26,315 bases of DNA. Source: an uncultured Candidatus Melainabacteria bacterium. GTDB lineage: Bacteria; Cyanobacteriota; Vampirovibrionia; Gastranaerophilales; Gastranaerophilaceae. Below the pieces are notes generated by a model. The model worked only from the letters and a program-made list of their open reading frames with translations. It was not told where the DNA came from and searched no databases. Positions 1 through 7,600 of this stretch are shown here, piece after piece. The stretch is taken from the NCBI GenBank assembly GCA_934754775.1, contig CAKVIM010000019.1, positions 1-26,315 of the forward strand. Direction: 5' to 3'. Both the position numbers and the translations under genes were made by a program. Within the stretch, counting starts at the first letter, position 1, and the number at the start of each line of letters is the position of its first letter.

Positions 1-688
1 TTTGAACTCTATTCAAGGCAAACGCTGTATCAACAACAATTTCTTGGGTTTCTTCATTACAAGCTTCTCTAATTACCCTGTAAAGCAAATCTTGGTCACG
101 GTACAACAAGCTTGGAGGTGTCATACTTTCAGCTGATGTAATAATATTGTTCCATTTTTCCAAAAGGATTTCCAAATCTTCTTGGATATCAGATTCTGTT
201 TGACCTTCTGCTTCTGTTCTTACAATAACACCCACGCCAACAGGCTTAAGCAAGTTTACAATAGATTTTAATCTTGCTCTTTCTTTAGCAGAAGTGATTT
301 TTTTACTTACGTTAATACCTGTTTCATTCGGCATCAACACCAAAAATCTTCCCGGAAGCGAAATTTCAGTAGTAACTCTAGGGCCTTTGTGTCCAACAGG
401 CTCTTTAACTACCTGAACCACAATCTTTTGTTTTGGTTTAAGTTTGTCCTGCAAAGCACCTTTACCCATAACGTCTTGTGCGTGCAAGAAACCCATTTTA
501 TCAGAGCCAACGTTTACGAACGCAGCTTCAATTGACGGTAAAATATTTTCTACTTGTGCAAGGTAAACATCTCCTAAAATAATTTCACCTCTGTGCACGT
601 AAAATTCTGCAACTTTTCCTTTTTCAATAACAGCAGCGATATTATCACGCTCAGCAATGACTATTTTGTTAGCGACTAAATCTTTCAT
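1..688 (-). CDS. rne: Ribonuclease E/G, N-terminal part (runs off left edge)
   Basis: The reading frame starts at ATG 688 and stays open to base 1, giving 229 codons with no stop; the catalytic core and C-terminus lie outside. The N-terminus begins MKDLVANKIVIAERDN. It then shows an S1-like RNA-binding segment (YVHRGEIILGDVYLAQVENI, then PSIEAAFVNVGSDKMGFL) and the family-typical GPRVTTEISLPGRFLVLMPN. RNase E/G cleaves single-stranded RNA in mRNA decay and rRNA/tRNA processing. An AAGGA Shine-Dalgarno lies 10 nt upstream (700-704 on the plus strand). In Firmicutes and Cyanobacteria this gene often neighbours TIGR03960/TIGR03936 radical-SAM genes, as here. Whether it should be called rne or rng depends on the missing C-terminus. 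Confidence 0.93.
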   Translation of the reverse strand, partial: MKDLVANKIVIAERDNIAAVIEKGKVAEFYVHRGEIILGDVYLAQVENILPSIEAAFVNVGSDKMGFLHAQDVMGKGALQDKLKPKQKIVVQVVKEPVGHKGPRVTTEISLPGRFLVLMPNETGINVSKKITSAKERARLKSIVNLLKPVGVGVIVRTEAEGQTESDIQEDLEILLEKWNNIITSAESMTPPSLLYRDQDLLYRVIREACNEETQEIVVDTAFALNRVQ

Positions 689-792
689 TTCTTTTAAATC
701 CTTTATAATTCTTTTAAGTGGAAATGTTGAGAAGCAGAAGAGTTTGTATAATGGGATAAATCCGATGTCTAGGATAAATTTATTAAAATGAA

Positions 793-816
793 CTTTTCAG
801 CTTTTCAACCTTTCAA
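793..816. repeat. Octamer tandem tract in intergenic DNA
   Basis: Three imperfect 8-nt units stand in a row: CTTTTCAG, CTTTTCAA, CCTTTCAA. The tract lies between the RNase E/G start and the pseudogene. I see no ORF and no convincing minus-strand promoter in 689-848, although the RNase E/G promoter may be in this stretch. Confidence 0.5.
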
Positions 817-848
817 CTATTTAACTGTGCTTAATTGGTAAGCATTTT

Positions 849-1120
849 CTACATCTCGTTGAGGTTTTCGTCTAAAAACTTTCTAATATCTCGCTCGTTA
901 TTACAAGTTTCATAAAATTATCCACTATTATTACGTGATAAAAAGCTTGTCTTTAGACATATAAACAGATATTTCTCTTCAAGTTTATGTATTTGATAGA
1001 TTTTATATCTATTGTTTTTTTAAAACCTTTTTTGTTTTTCTTCGTGATTAAAATCTCAGCGGAAGATAAAACCTCATTAACATCATACTGGAATTTTTCA
1101 AAATTGTAAAGAGTATTTGT
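849..1120 (-). pseudogene. Decayed partial duplicate of the 3' end of the TIGR03936/DUF2344 domain
   Basis: On the minus strand this region encodes a diverged copy of the last ~95 residues of the neighbouring radical-SAM fusion protein. The copy reads YNFEKFQYDVNEVLSSAEIL then ITKKNKKGFKKT. The intact gene reads YDFEEFKKDVERVLTSPEIL then ISKKNKKGIEKT. The copy then shifts frame: LFICLKT (intact: LYIFLKT) appears one frame over. It has an in-frame stop after that and resumes with KFLDENLNEM and a stop at 851-849 (intact: RFLDENLREL and stop). The section between LKT and the final motif is shortened. A 65-codon ORF (1150-953) survives but takes its ATG from the adjacent palindromic repeat, so I do not regard it as a functional gene. 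Confidence 0.8.
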
Positions 1121-1207
1121 AGGTCGTGTTGGACAATTGTCATCCAACACGGCAAATACATAAATTTTAATGTCGTGTTCAATGAAAAATGTTGAACACG
1201 ACCTACA
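1118..1207. repeat. MITE-like palindromic unit, about 90 bp
   Basis: The ends are inverted copies: TGTAGGTCGTGTT at 1118-1130 and its complement AACACGACCTACA at 1195-1207. Inside are two hairpins. One has arms CGTGTTGGA (1125-1133) and TCCAACACG (1143-1151). The other has arms GTCGTGTTCAA (1172-1182) and TTGAACACGAC (1192-1202) with a 9-nt loop. It carries no coding content. The left end abuts the pseudogene homology exactly, so the unit may mark a rearrangement or insertion point. Confidence 0.65.
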
Positions 1208-1220
1208 GACTACGGGACTT

Positions 1221-1254
1221 CACCTCACCCTAACCCTCTCCTGTAAGGAGAGGG
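1221..1254. repeat. C-rich short palindromic repeat, copy 1
   Basis: The block CACCTCACCCTAA is followed by a perfect 8-bp hairpin, CCCTCTCC (1234-1241), loop TGTAA, GGAGAGGG (1247-1254). It is related, in opposite orientation, to the repeat at 22600-22629. It lies just downstream of the radical-SAM gene on that gene's strand and could stop transcription, but it has no clear U-tract. Confidence 0.6.
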
Positions 1255-1285
1255 AATGACCAAAACTTGTAAATTAAAGATTTGT

Positions 1286-3874
1286 TTACAGCTCTCTTAA
1301 ATTTTCATCCAAAAATCGAAGTCTTGTAATATAGAACAATCTATCAGGATTTACAAGCTGCATTAAGCTATCTGCTCTCAATGCCGAAATGTCAGAGCCT
1401 TGTCCTGTTTTTAGGAATATATAAAGGCTACCTTTGTCAAACCTGTGAGTTCCCACTGACTTTTTGAAATCAGTCGTTTTTTCGATTCCTTTTTTATTTT
1501 TCTTGGAAATTAAAATCTCAGGTGAAGTTAGCACTCTTTCAACATCCTTTTTAAATTCCTCAAAATCATAGTTCTCGTTAGATTTACAATAAGGCGTTAT
1601 GCAATATTCCGCCCACTGTGCTGCAATATCAACGGCAGTTGTATATCTTTCAACCCTCTTAACATCAATGATTTTTGCACCGTCAGGGAGTTTTGGATTA
1701 ATAATATCCATAACCTCTTTTTCTGTCAGATTATCATAAATTTCGATATCTACAAGTTCACCTTCCGATTGAGCAAACAAAGGTAATGCAACCCCCATAG
1801 ATACTTTCATTGTAGGGTTAAATCCTAAAGAAAATACCATATTCAAGCCGGAACGTGCCAAAACTTTATGAAAAGTGCTTTGCCAATCAAGGTGTGAAAA
1901 ATATCTGAGCAAGCCTTTTTTCGTTATTTTCAAACGGTAGCGATAAACAGGAATATTAGGGTCAACATTTGCTCTTGTCGGATCACGATGTTCTTCGACA
2001 GAAACAATTTTTTGAGCTTCTTCTGATGCTTTATAAGGCTTTGCAATAACTTTATGTGTTTTTAAATTTGGGCAAACACCGCATTGAACGCATTTATTTT
2101 CGCAAGTCGGCTGTAAATTAAACTCGCATCCTTGTTTCATAGCTTCACTATACTCGTTTTGAAGCCACTCTTTAGTGATTCCGACATTTATAAAATCCCA
2201 AGGCAATGATTCATCCAAGCTATAAGCCTTCTTTGCCAAATCGTCAAGCGAAAATCCGCATTCTTCAGCCGTTTCTGCCCAAACATTTTTGTCAAAATAT
2301 TCGCCCCAAGCATCCAAATAGCAGCCTTTTTTATAAAGTGCTTCTATATATTTACACAAGCTTGCATCCCCACGAGTCAAGGCTGCTTCAATTTGAGATA
2401 CAAACTTTTCGTGGTAATTGATTTTCAGCCCTTTAATATGCTTAGTTTTTTCTTTCAAGTAATGAATATGTTCGGTTACTTCGTCCAAATCCATTTGAGG
2501 ACACCATTGGAACGGCGTAAATGGTTTCGGAACAAAGATTGAAAGCGTGCAAGTAATTTCAAATCCGTGTTTTAACTCTTTTTCACGCTTAATCAGTTTT
2601 GCACGGTACTTAATCTTATTAAGAAGTTCCGCCATCTCGTCCATATCTTCCAAAGTTTCAGTAGGAAGTCCGGCAATAAAATAAAATTTAATTTTTGACC
2701 AGCCGTTTTCGTAAAGCGTTAAAGCAGCGTTAATAATTTGTTCTTCTGAAATGTTTTTCTTAATAACATTTCTTAAACGCTGGCTACCGGCTTCCGGTGC
2801 TAAAGTCATGCCGGATTTGCGGACAGATTGAACAAGATTTGCAAGCTCCAAATTAAATCCGTCAATACGTTGGCTCGGGAGCGAAACAGAGATTTTCTTC
2901 TTATTAAAATCGACGGCTAACTCTTTTATAACTTCTTTGATATTAGAATAATCATTAGAAGAAAGCGATAGCAAAGAATACTCATCATAGCCTGTATTGT
3001 CAATAAGCTCTTTTGTAATCTTAATAATATCCTCAGCAGAACGTTCTCTAACCGGTAAGGTAACGTGCCCCGGTTGGCAAAAACGACACATTCTGCCGCA
3101 TCCACGACGAATTTCCACAATGGCTCTATCATGCACTGAACTGGAAAACGGTATCGGATAAGAAGTTGAAGCCAATTCTAAGCTCAAAGGAGCTAGACGT
3201 TTTTCAACCGTGCGATAAGCTCCATCCCTAGACAGGGGTGGTTGGGGTGGGTTGCTATCCCCGCAAGGAGCGAGGGGAGTACTACTCCAACAACCTTTGA
3301 TTTCGCACAGCTTTTCAATTCTTTGTTTTCTTGGAAGTCCTTTTGTGCGTTCTAAGACTTCGCACACTTCCACCATCATTTCTTCGCCGTCACCAATACA
3401 AAATACGTCAATAAAATCACACATCGGAAGCGGATTAAACGCACAAGGCCCGCCTGCCAAAACAATCGGCTCCTCATCTCTGCGTTCATCGTTTCTAACA
3501 GTAATTCCGGACATTTCAAGCATTTTTAGCACTGTCGGATACGAAAGTTCATACTGTAGAGAAAATCCAACACCGTCAAAATCTTTTAACGCACGTTTTG
3601 ACTCGACACCATACAAAAATTCCGGTTTGAAATCAGGTTCCGGAGCATAAGCCCTATCCGCCATCATTCCTTCTTGAGCGTTCACTCTATCATAAATAAT
3701 TCGGACACCAAGATTGCTGATTCCGATTTCGTATTTATCCGGAAACACAAATGCAAAACGAACTTTCGCTTTGTCAAAATCTTTGTTATATGATAAAAAC
3801 TCCCCACCTACATACTGGTAAGGTTTTGTAGCTTTATATAAAGCTTCCTGCTGATCTCTAAAAAAACAATTCAT
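1286..3874 (-). CDS. TIGR03960 B12-binding-domain radical SAM protein fused to TIGR03936/DUF2344
   Basis: This 862-aa protein joins two units that are separate neighbouring genes in many Firmicutes and fused in Cyanobacteria. Residues ~1-180 are the N-terminal B12-binding-like region (YVGGEFLSYNKDF; LAGGPCAFNPLP). The radical SAM cluster motif CGRMCRFC has cysteines 259, 263 and 266. A second cysteine cluster, CENKCVQCGVC, is at ~591-601. From ~643 the DUF2344 part begins (YRYRLKITKKGLLRYFSHLD). The biochemical function is unestablished; the link to RNase E/G suggests an RNA or translation role. I chose ATG 3874 over the upstream TTG at 3910 because family similarity begins shortly after it and a possible -10 box (TATCAT, 3886-3881) ends 6 nt before it. 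Residues ~197-220 contain an in-frame repeat insertion. Confidence 0.9.
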   Translation of the reverse strand: MNCFFRDQQEALYKATKPYQYVGGEFLSYNKDFDKAKVRFAFVFPDKYEIGISNLGVRIIYDRVNAQEGMMADRAYAPEPDFKPEFLYGVESKRALKDFDGVGFSLQYELSYPTVLKMLEMSGITVRNDERRDEEPIVLAGGPCAFNPLPMCDFIDVFCIGDGEEMMVEVCEVLERTKGLPRKQRIEKLCEIKGCWSSTPLAPCGDSNPPQPPLSRDGAYRTVEKRLAPLSLELASTSYPIPFSSSVHDRAIVEIRRGCGRMCRFCQPGHVTLPVRERSAEDIIKITKELIDNTGYDEYSLLSLSSNDYSNIKEVIKELAVDFNKKKISVSLPSQRIDGFNLELANLVQSVRKSGMTLAPEAGSQRLRNVIKKNISEEQIINAALTLYENGWSKIKFYFIAGLPTETLEDMDEMAELLNKIKYRAKLIKREKELKHGFEITCTLSIFVPKPFTPFQWCPQMDLDEVTEHIHYLKEKTKHIKGLKINYHEKFVSQIEAALTRGDASLCKYIEALYKKGCYLDAWGEYFDKNVWAETAEECGFSLDDLAKKAYSLDESLPWDFINVGITKEWLQNEYSEAMKQGCEFNLQPTCENKCVQCGVCPNLKTHKVIAKPYKASEEAQKIVSVEEHRDPTRANVDPNIPVYRYRLKITKKGLLRYFSHLDWQSTFHKVLARSGLNMVFSLGFNPTMKVSMGVALPLFAQSEGELVDIEIYDNLTEKEVMDIINPKLPDGAKIIDVKRVERYTTAVDIAAQWAEYCITPYCKSNENYDFEEFKKDVERVLTSPEILISKKNKKGIEKTTDFKKSVGTHRFDKGSLYIFLKTGQGSDISALRADSLMQLVNPDRLFYITRLRFLDENLREL
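3215..3290. repeat. C-rich palindromic repeat inserted in frame in the radical-SAM gene, copy 3
   Basis: On the coding strand this segment translates to a proline-rich stretch (SNPPQPPLSRDG and flanks) between the family's conserved IKGCW and VEKR regions. The DNA has the hairpin CCCT-AGAC-AGGG (3226-3237) followed by GTGGTTGGGGTGGGTT. This resembles the hairpin plus GTGGGGTGAGGTT layout at 22600-22632. The reading frame is kept. Such in-frame palindromic repeats are known in other bacteria, for example the Rickettsia palindromic elements. Confidence 0.6.
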
Positions 3875-3930
3875 AAATCTATGATATAACAAACTGTTAC
3901 AATTTAGCAATTTTTTGCAAGAATTGGTTT

Positions 3931-3936
3931 TATAAT
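3931..3936 (+). promoter_or_regulatory. Possible -10 box for the HEAGH protein gene
   Basis: A perfect TATAAT lies 30 nt before ATG 3967, but no good -35 hexamer is found at normal spacing. The predicted leader is ~24 nt and lacks a strong Shine-Dalgarno. Confidence 0.4.
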
Positions 3937-3966
3937 AAATAAGTGTAGTTGCTCTGAAAGTGTATT

Positions 3967-4755
3967 ATGGTAAATTCTTATAGCTATAACGGAAATCAAT
4001 ATATTCCACGCAGTTCAAATGACGGTTTGCGTGGCTACATACTTGCATCCTTAGCATCAGGTGGAGTTATGGGTGCAATAATGCCACTATGCTCAAAACC
4101 GTTTTCTAAGCAACTAATAAAAGAGCATACACAAAATCACCTGTACAAAGAGGCGTTCGAGAAATCAATTGAGGATTCGGGGTTAGCCAAACAAGGCGTG
4201 AAAATTATACCTGCACAATTCTTTCATAATATGAGTAACGAAGCTTGCGGAACAAATGCGTTCTTTAATCCACACAATAAAAACATAGTCATAAACACGG
4301 ATAAAATCTCCATTGCAGGGTTTCACGAAGCCGGACACGCAATGAACGACCTCAACGGAAAAGTCGGAAAGTTTCTAAGTAAATTACGTAATCCGGGACG
4401 TTGTGCAGCAGGTCTATTAGGAACATTGGCATTATTTTCAACCCCAAAACCTAAAGAAGCACCACGAGATTTCAAAGATTGGCTCAGAGATAACTGCGGA
4501 AAGCTTGCTTTTGCGTGCATGCTACCAACCGTTTTTGAAGAAGGAATGGCAAGTTGGAAAGGTTTAAAACTAGCTAAAGCAAGCGGACTTGCAAAACCTT
4601 TGATAAAAAATATGCAAAAACTTTATGCAAAGGCACTTTTAACATACATAGGACACGCAACCGCAACAGGACTCGGTGTCGGGTTGGCAGGCATGATTAT
4701 GGAACGATATACCAGACCGAAAAAAGTCGAAACAGATGACTTCTTCTTATTCTGA
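3967..4755 (+). CDS. Putative membrane zinc metallopeptidase with HEAGH motif
   Basis: This 262-aa protein has the zincin signature HEAGH (within GFHEAGHAMND, residues ~118-128). A later acidic motif, FEEGMASWKG (~190-199), could supply the third zinc ligand as in gluzincins. Hydrophobic stretches occur at ~24-43 (YILASLASGGVMGAIM), ~147-158, ~176-186 and ~223-242, so it is probably membrane-embedded with the HExxH beside a membrane segment. The upstream NAFFNPHNKNIVINT segment resembles the pre-HExxH region of peptidases with strand-forming substrate edges. I could not place it in a named family; a distant relation to YugP-type peptidases is possible. It overlaps the convergent gene tail-to-tail by 9 nt. 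Confidence 0.65.
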   Translation: MVNSYSYNGNQYIPRSSNDGLRGYILASLASGGVMGAIMPLCSKPFSKQLIKEHTQNHLYKEAFEKSIEDSGLAKQGVKIIPAQFFHNMSNEACGTNAFFNPHNKNIVINTDKISIAGFHEAGHAMNDLNGKVGKFLSKLRNPGRCAAGLLGTLALFSTPKPKEAPRDFKDWLRDNCGKLAFACMLPTVFEEGMASWKGLKLAKASGLAKPLIKNMQKLYAKALLTYIGHATATGLGVGLAGMIMERYTRPKKVETDDFFLF

Positions 4756-5718
4756 TAAAAGCGTTTCAACCTCTTTTTGTTCAGCGTCAAGCACAGTGAC
4801 TTTTACACGCTCGCCGTCTTTATATTCTGCGGTATATGTGTTTTTGAGCTTAAAATTAGGTGAATAAACGGTTTCCTTAGTTTTAACACCGTCAGCGTAT
4901 TCGCTCATAATCACCGCACCGACATCAGGATGTTCTGCGTTAAAATAAGTAAATCTTGTAACATCCGGACCTTCGTAAGTCGTAGAAACATTTAATTTCG
5001 TCTTGCCGTCTTTATCATAAACAAGGTTCTCCAGTCGCATTCCGGTTTCGCCATCCATTGTTTCTTTTTTAACAGAAATAACTCTGCCTTCTGCGTCTTT
5101 CATCTCATATTTTATCGGCTGAGCATCAGAATAATTCCAAACCTCTGTGTACTCTACATTTCCACCCTTAGAATACTTTGTATGTTTAATCGGTTGTTTT
5201 GTAGTTTCGTCATACTCCCAAATATCATCATCAGATTCAGCATTGGTCGTCTTTTTACCAATAGGAGTAACTGTCTTATGTCCGCTATGAATATTTATTT
5301 CAACAAACTCCAAATCGTGACGGGAGTAATCTTCAGAGTTTTCAACAATTAAATTAAGCTTATCACCCTTCTTCTCAACAAAACAAATCCCTTGCGAATT
5401 ATCGACAAATTCCTTAATCATATGTTTAATTTCATCAGGAAGTGAAGCTACCACAGGGATTGCAGACAATGGCAACATATTATTAGGAACAGAGCTGTAC
5501 AAATCAGCTTTCTTAGGCTTTTCTTCCTTCTTTATCGGTGTCGGTTTATGTTGTTTTTTAGAGTGTTTTGCTACCGTCTGCTCTTGATTTTCAGCCTCAA
5601 CAGTCGGAACAGCAACTTCCTCTTCCTTTTTCTCTTTTGTCAAGAAAAGAGCAGCACCACAGCCCAAAATTAATGCTCCACATAAAACACCAACTATAAT
5701 CTGTTTTTTGTTTGTCAT
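4747..5718 (-). CDS. Membrane-anchored protein of unknown function with toast-rack-like repeats
   Basis: From ATG 5718 this is a 323-aa protein. It has an N-terminal anchor (KKQIIVGVLCGALILGCGAA) and a Lys/Glu/Pro-rich linker (KHSKKQHKPTPIKKEEKPKK). A soluble domain follows, built from repeated beta-like units such as WEYDETTKQPIKHTKY, WNYSDAQPIKYEMKD and LVYDKDGKTKLN. These resemble the YD-type repeats seen in surface and antitoxin-like bacterial proteins, but I do not recognise a family. The anchor may be a signal anchor or a lipoprotein-like leader (LGCGA), so the domain is probably exported. An earlier in-frame ATG (5739) is less likely: the -10 boxes (TATAAT at 5748-5743 and 5736-5731) sit on or too close to it. 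Confidence 0.7.
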   Translation of the reverse strand: MTNKKQIIVGVLCGALILGCGAALFLTKEKKEEEVAVPTVEAENQEQTVAKHSKKQHKPTPIKKEEKPKKADLYSSVPNNMLPLSAIPVVASLPDEIKHMIKEFVDNSQGICFVEKKGDKLNLIVENSEDYSRHDLEFVEINIHSGHKTVTPIGKKTTNAESDDDIWEYDETTKQPIKHTKYSKGGNVEYTEVWNYSDAQPIKYEMKDAEGRVISVKKETMDGETGMRLENLVYDKDGKTKLNVSTTYEGPDVTRFTYFNAEHPDVGAVIMSEYADGVKTKETVYSPNFKLKNTYTAEYKDGERVKVTVLDAEQKEVETLLSE

Positions 5719-5780
5719 ATCAACCCCGCAATTATACATATAATTATAGCCTTATTTTTGTTTTTTATCAATAATTTTTG

Positions 5781-5789
5781 TGGTAAAAT
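5781..5789 (+). promoter_or_regulatory. Extended -10 promoter predicting a leaderless nanE mRNA
   Basis: TGgTAAAAT ends 6 nt before the ATG at 5796, so transcription should begin at or within a base or two of the start codon. No Shine-Dalgarno is present upstream. Confidence 0.6.
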
Positions 5790-5795
5790 TTCTCT

Positions 5796-6473
5796 ATGAA
5801 TATAATCGAAAAATTAAAGGGTAAAATTGTTGTATCTTCACAGGCTATGCCTGATGAGCCGCTCTACAAAGAAGAATGTATGCTTGCGATGATGGCGTCA
5901 GCTATAAATGGCGGAGCAGGCGGACTTAGAGTAGCAGGTGCAAGAGATGTTAAAAACGCTAAGACATTTGGCGTTCCTGTAATTGGTTTAACTAAGCCAA
6001 ACGGACTTCCGAAAAATTGGAAAGAAATTGTCTACATCACGCCTAGTTTAGAAAAAGTCAACTCTCTGATTGAAGCCGGAGCAGATATTATCGCATTCGA
6101 CGGGACTTCTCGTCCACACGAGAATTGCACTTTAGAAGAAATTATCGACGTAATTCATAAAGCAGGACGTCTTGCAATGGCCGATATTTCTACATTAGAA
6201 GAAGGTATAAACTGTGCAAAACTGGGTGCTGATATAATTTCCACAACTTTAGCAGGTTACACCCTTGAATCAGGAACTCCCAGCGAAGGCCCCGATTACG
6301 CTCTTTTAGAGAAATTGGTAAATAAAGTAGACAAACCTGTAATTCTTGAAGGCAGAATCTGGGAACCAAATGAAGCAAAAAAAGCGTTTGAACTCGGTGC
6401 CCACTGTGTAGTTATCGGTTCTGCAATAACCAGACCACAATTGATTACCAAAAGATTTGTAGAAGGAATTTAA
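5796..6473 (+). CDS. nanE: N-acetylmannosamine-6-phosphate 2-epimerase
   Basis: This 225-aa protein is the normal size for NanE, a TIM-barrel enzyme that converts ManNAc-6-phosphate to GlcNAc-6-phosphate in sialic acid/ManNAc use. Family hallmarks are the opening KGKIVVSSQAMPDEPL, GGLRVAGARDV, the catalytic-lysine strand VPVIGLTKPN (Lys67), AFDGTSRP, MADIST (Asp130) and VILEGRIWEP (Glu185). It is the first gene of an operon with a ROK kinase 5 nt downstream. That kinase would supply ManNAc-6-phosphate. No sialic acid lyase or transporter lies in the window, so the sugar source (host sialic acid or the cell's own ManNAc recycling) is open. Confidence 0.95.
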   Translation: MNIIEKLKGKIVVSSQAMPDEPLYKEECMLAMMASAINGGAGGLRVAGARDVKNAKTFGVPVIGLTKPNGLPKNWKEIVYITPSLEKVNSLIEAGADIIAFDGTSRPHENCTLEEIIDVIHKAGRLAMADISTLEEGINCAKLGADIISTTLAGYTLESGTPSEGPDYALLEKLVNKVDKPVILEGRIWEPNEAKKAFELGAHCVVIGSAITRPQLITKRFVEGI

Positions 6474-6478
6474 TAAAT

Positions 6479-7357
6479 ATGAAAAAAGCACTTGCATTTG
6501 ATATTGGCGGAACAAAAATTTACAGCAGCATAATCGACGAAAGCGGTAAAATTATTTCTGAAATAGAAAAATTTCACACTCCAAAAACGCTTGACGGAAT
6601 TGTTTCGACTTTAAAAAATCAGATTGCAAAATTTGAAGATGAAATAGACATGGTTGCAATTTCTACAGCAGGCGGAGTCAACAACCAAAATACAGCTGTT
6701 ATAGGCTCAACAGGAAATCTTGTTGCCGGATATCCGACAATAAATTTTCAAGAATTGAGCAAGAAAAAAGTATTTTTAGAAAATGATGCAAACGCTGCAG
6801 CTTGGGCTGAATACAAAATAGGAGCTTCTCAAGGGTGCGAAACATCAGTAATGTTAACACTAGGAACCGGAGTTGGCGGCGGAATTATCGTTAACGGCAA
6901 GCTTCTTAAAGGCAAATCAGGTTCAGCAGGCGAAATGCATTTTAAAATGTACCCTGACAAACGCAGAAAATGTACATGCGGAAGCTGGGACTGTTACGAA
7001 GCTTACGCTTCAGGTACAGCTCTCAAACGTGATGCAGAAGAAATGCTCAACAATCCCGAAGTTACGACCTATGACGTAATTGAAGGTATGCAAAAGGGCG
7101 ACAAAAAAATGCAGGAAATCTTTGACAGATGGTTCAACGATATCACTATCGGAGTTAACGGACTCGTGAACCTGTTCGACCCTGAGTGCATAGTATTTTC
7201 AGGCTCTATGGCTCAATTTATTGACACAAAAAAAATGGAAGAAATTGTAAACAACGACATCGTTACAACTCCAACCTCAATAAGGCTCGCAACCGCAGGT
7301 AATTATTCCGGCATGATTGGAGCTGCATTACTTGCATTCGAAAGCGAGGGCAAATAA
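6479..7357 (+). CDS. nanK: ROK-family sugar kinase, probably N-acetylmannosamine kinase
   Basis: This 292-aa protein has all ROK features: phosphate-binding DIGGTK (residues 8-13), the catalytic aspartate in ENDANAA (Asp103), the second ATP-binding loop LGTGVGGG, and a structural zinc site formed by His154 (GEMHF) and the cysteines of CTCGSWDC (165, 167, 172). ROK members phosphorylate glucose, ManNAc, GlcNAc or allose, and sequence alone does not settle the substrate. Its position directly behind nanE favours ManNAc, giving the substrate of NanE; glucokinase is the alternative. An AAGGA inside the end of nanE can serve as its ribosome site. Its stop overlaps the next start by one base (TAATG). 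Confidence 0.85.
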   Translation: MKKALAFDIGGTKIYSSIIDESGKIISEIEKFHTPKTLDGIVSTLKNQIAKFEDEIDMVAISTAGGVNNQNTAVIGSTGNLVAGYPTINFQELSKKKVFLENDANAAAWAEYKIGASQGCETSVMLTLGTGVGGGIIVNGKLLKGKSGSAGEMHFKMYPDKRRKCTCGSWDCYEAYASGTALKRDAEEMLNNPEVTTYDVIEGMQKGDKKMQEIFDRWFNDITIGVNGLVNLFDPECIVFSGSMAQFIDTKKMEEIVNNDIVTTPTSIRLATAGNYSGMIGAALLAFESEGK

Positions 7358-7572
7358 TGGGAAAAGCTAAGCGTAGAAGTCTTAAAAACGGAATAAACGA
7401 CAGATTTCAATACATGACCAGAGAATCAGCTCTCGATTCTGTAATAAAAAATATTAACAACAAAAATGAAGTAATTGATACAATCACTCTATTCGGCTTC
7501 ACCGCAGAAGAAATGCTTGAAGCAGGTGCCGAATATGAAGATGTGATGGCATTTGGCGGTTTGGTAAGCTAA
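7357..7572 (+). CDS. Small conserved-looking protein of unknown function
   Basis: This 71-aa ORF starts within the stop codon of the ROK kinase (TAATG), so it is probably translated by coupling. It has a basic N-terminus (KAKRRSLKNG) and an acidic helical C-terminus (TAEEMLEAGAEYEDVMAFGG). There is no membrane segment and no cysteine. I do not recognise the family. Codon use looks like that of its neighbours. Its operon place suggests a role near amino-sugar use, or it may simply be carried along. Confidence 0.6.
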   Translation: MGKAKRRSLKNGINDRFQYMTRESALDSVIKNINNKNEVIDTITLFGFTAEEMLEAGAEYEDVMAFGGLVS

Positions 7573-7584
7573 AACCAAATTTTG

Positions 7585-7593
7585 TGCTAAAAT
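7585..7593 (+). promoter_or_regulatory. Extended -10 promoter predicting a leaderless prenyltransferase mRNA
   Basis: TGcTAAAAT ends 7 nt before ATG 7601, with no Shine-Dalgarno between. It lies in the 28-nt gap after the 71-aa gene, so the prenyltransferase can be transcribed on its own. Confidence 0.6.
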
Positions 7594-7600
7594 ACTAGAT

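Noticed and set aside
953..1150. 65-codon minus-strand ORF as a real small gene
   Set aside because: Its body is a decayed copy of the neighbouring gene's 3' end, its ATG comes from a palindromic repeat, and homology continues past its stop in another frame.
3252..3650. 132-codon plus-strand ORF
   Set aside because: It is antisense to the conserved radical-SAM gene, with no ribosome site or family resemblance.
3875..3910. TTG start at 3910 for the radical-SAM fusion
   Set aside because: It adds 12 residues without family similarity, lacks a ribosome site and lies upstream of the likely -10 box.
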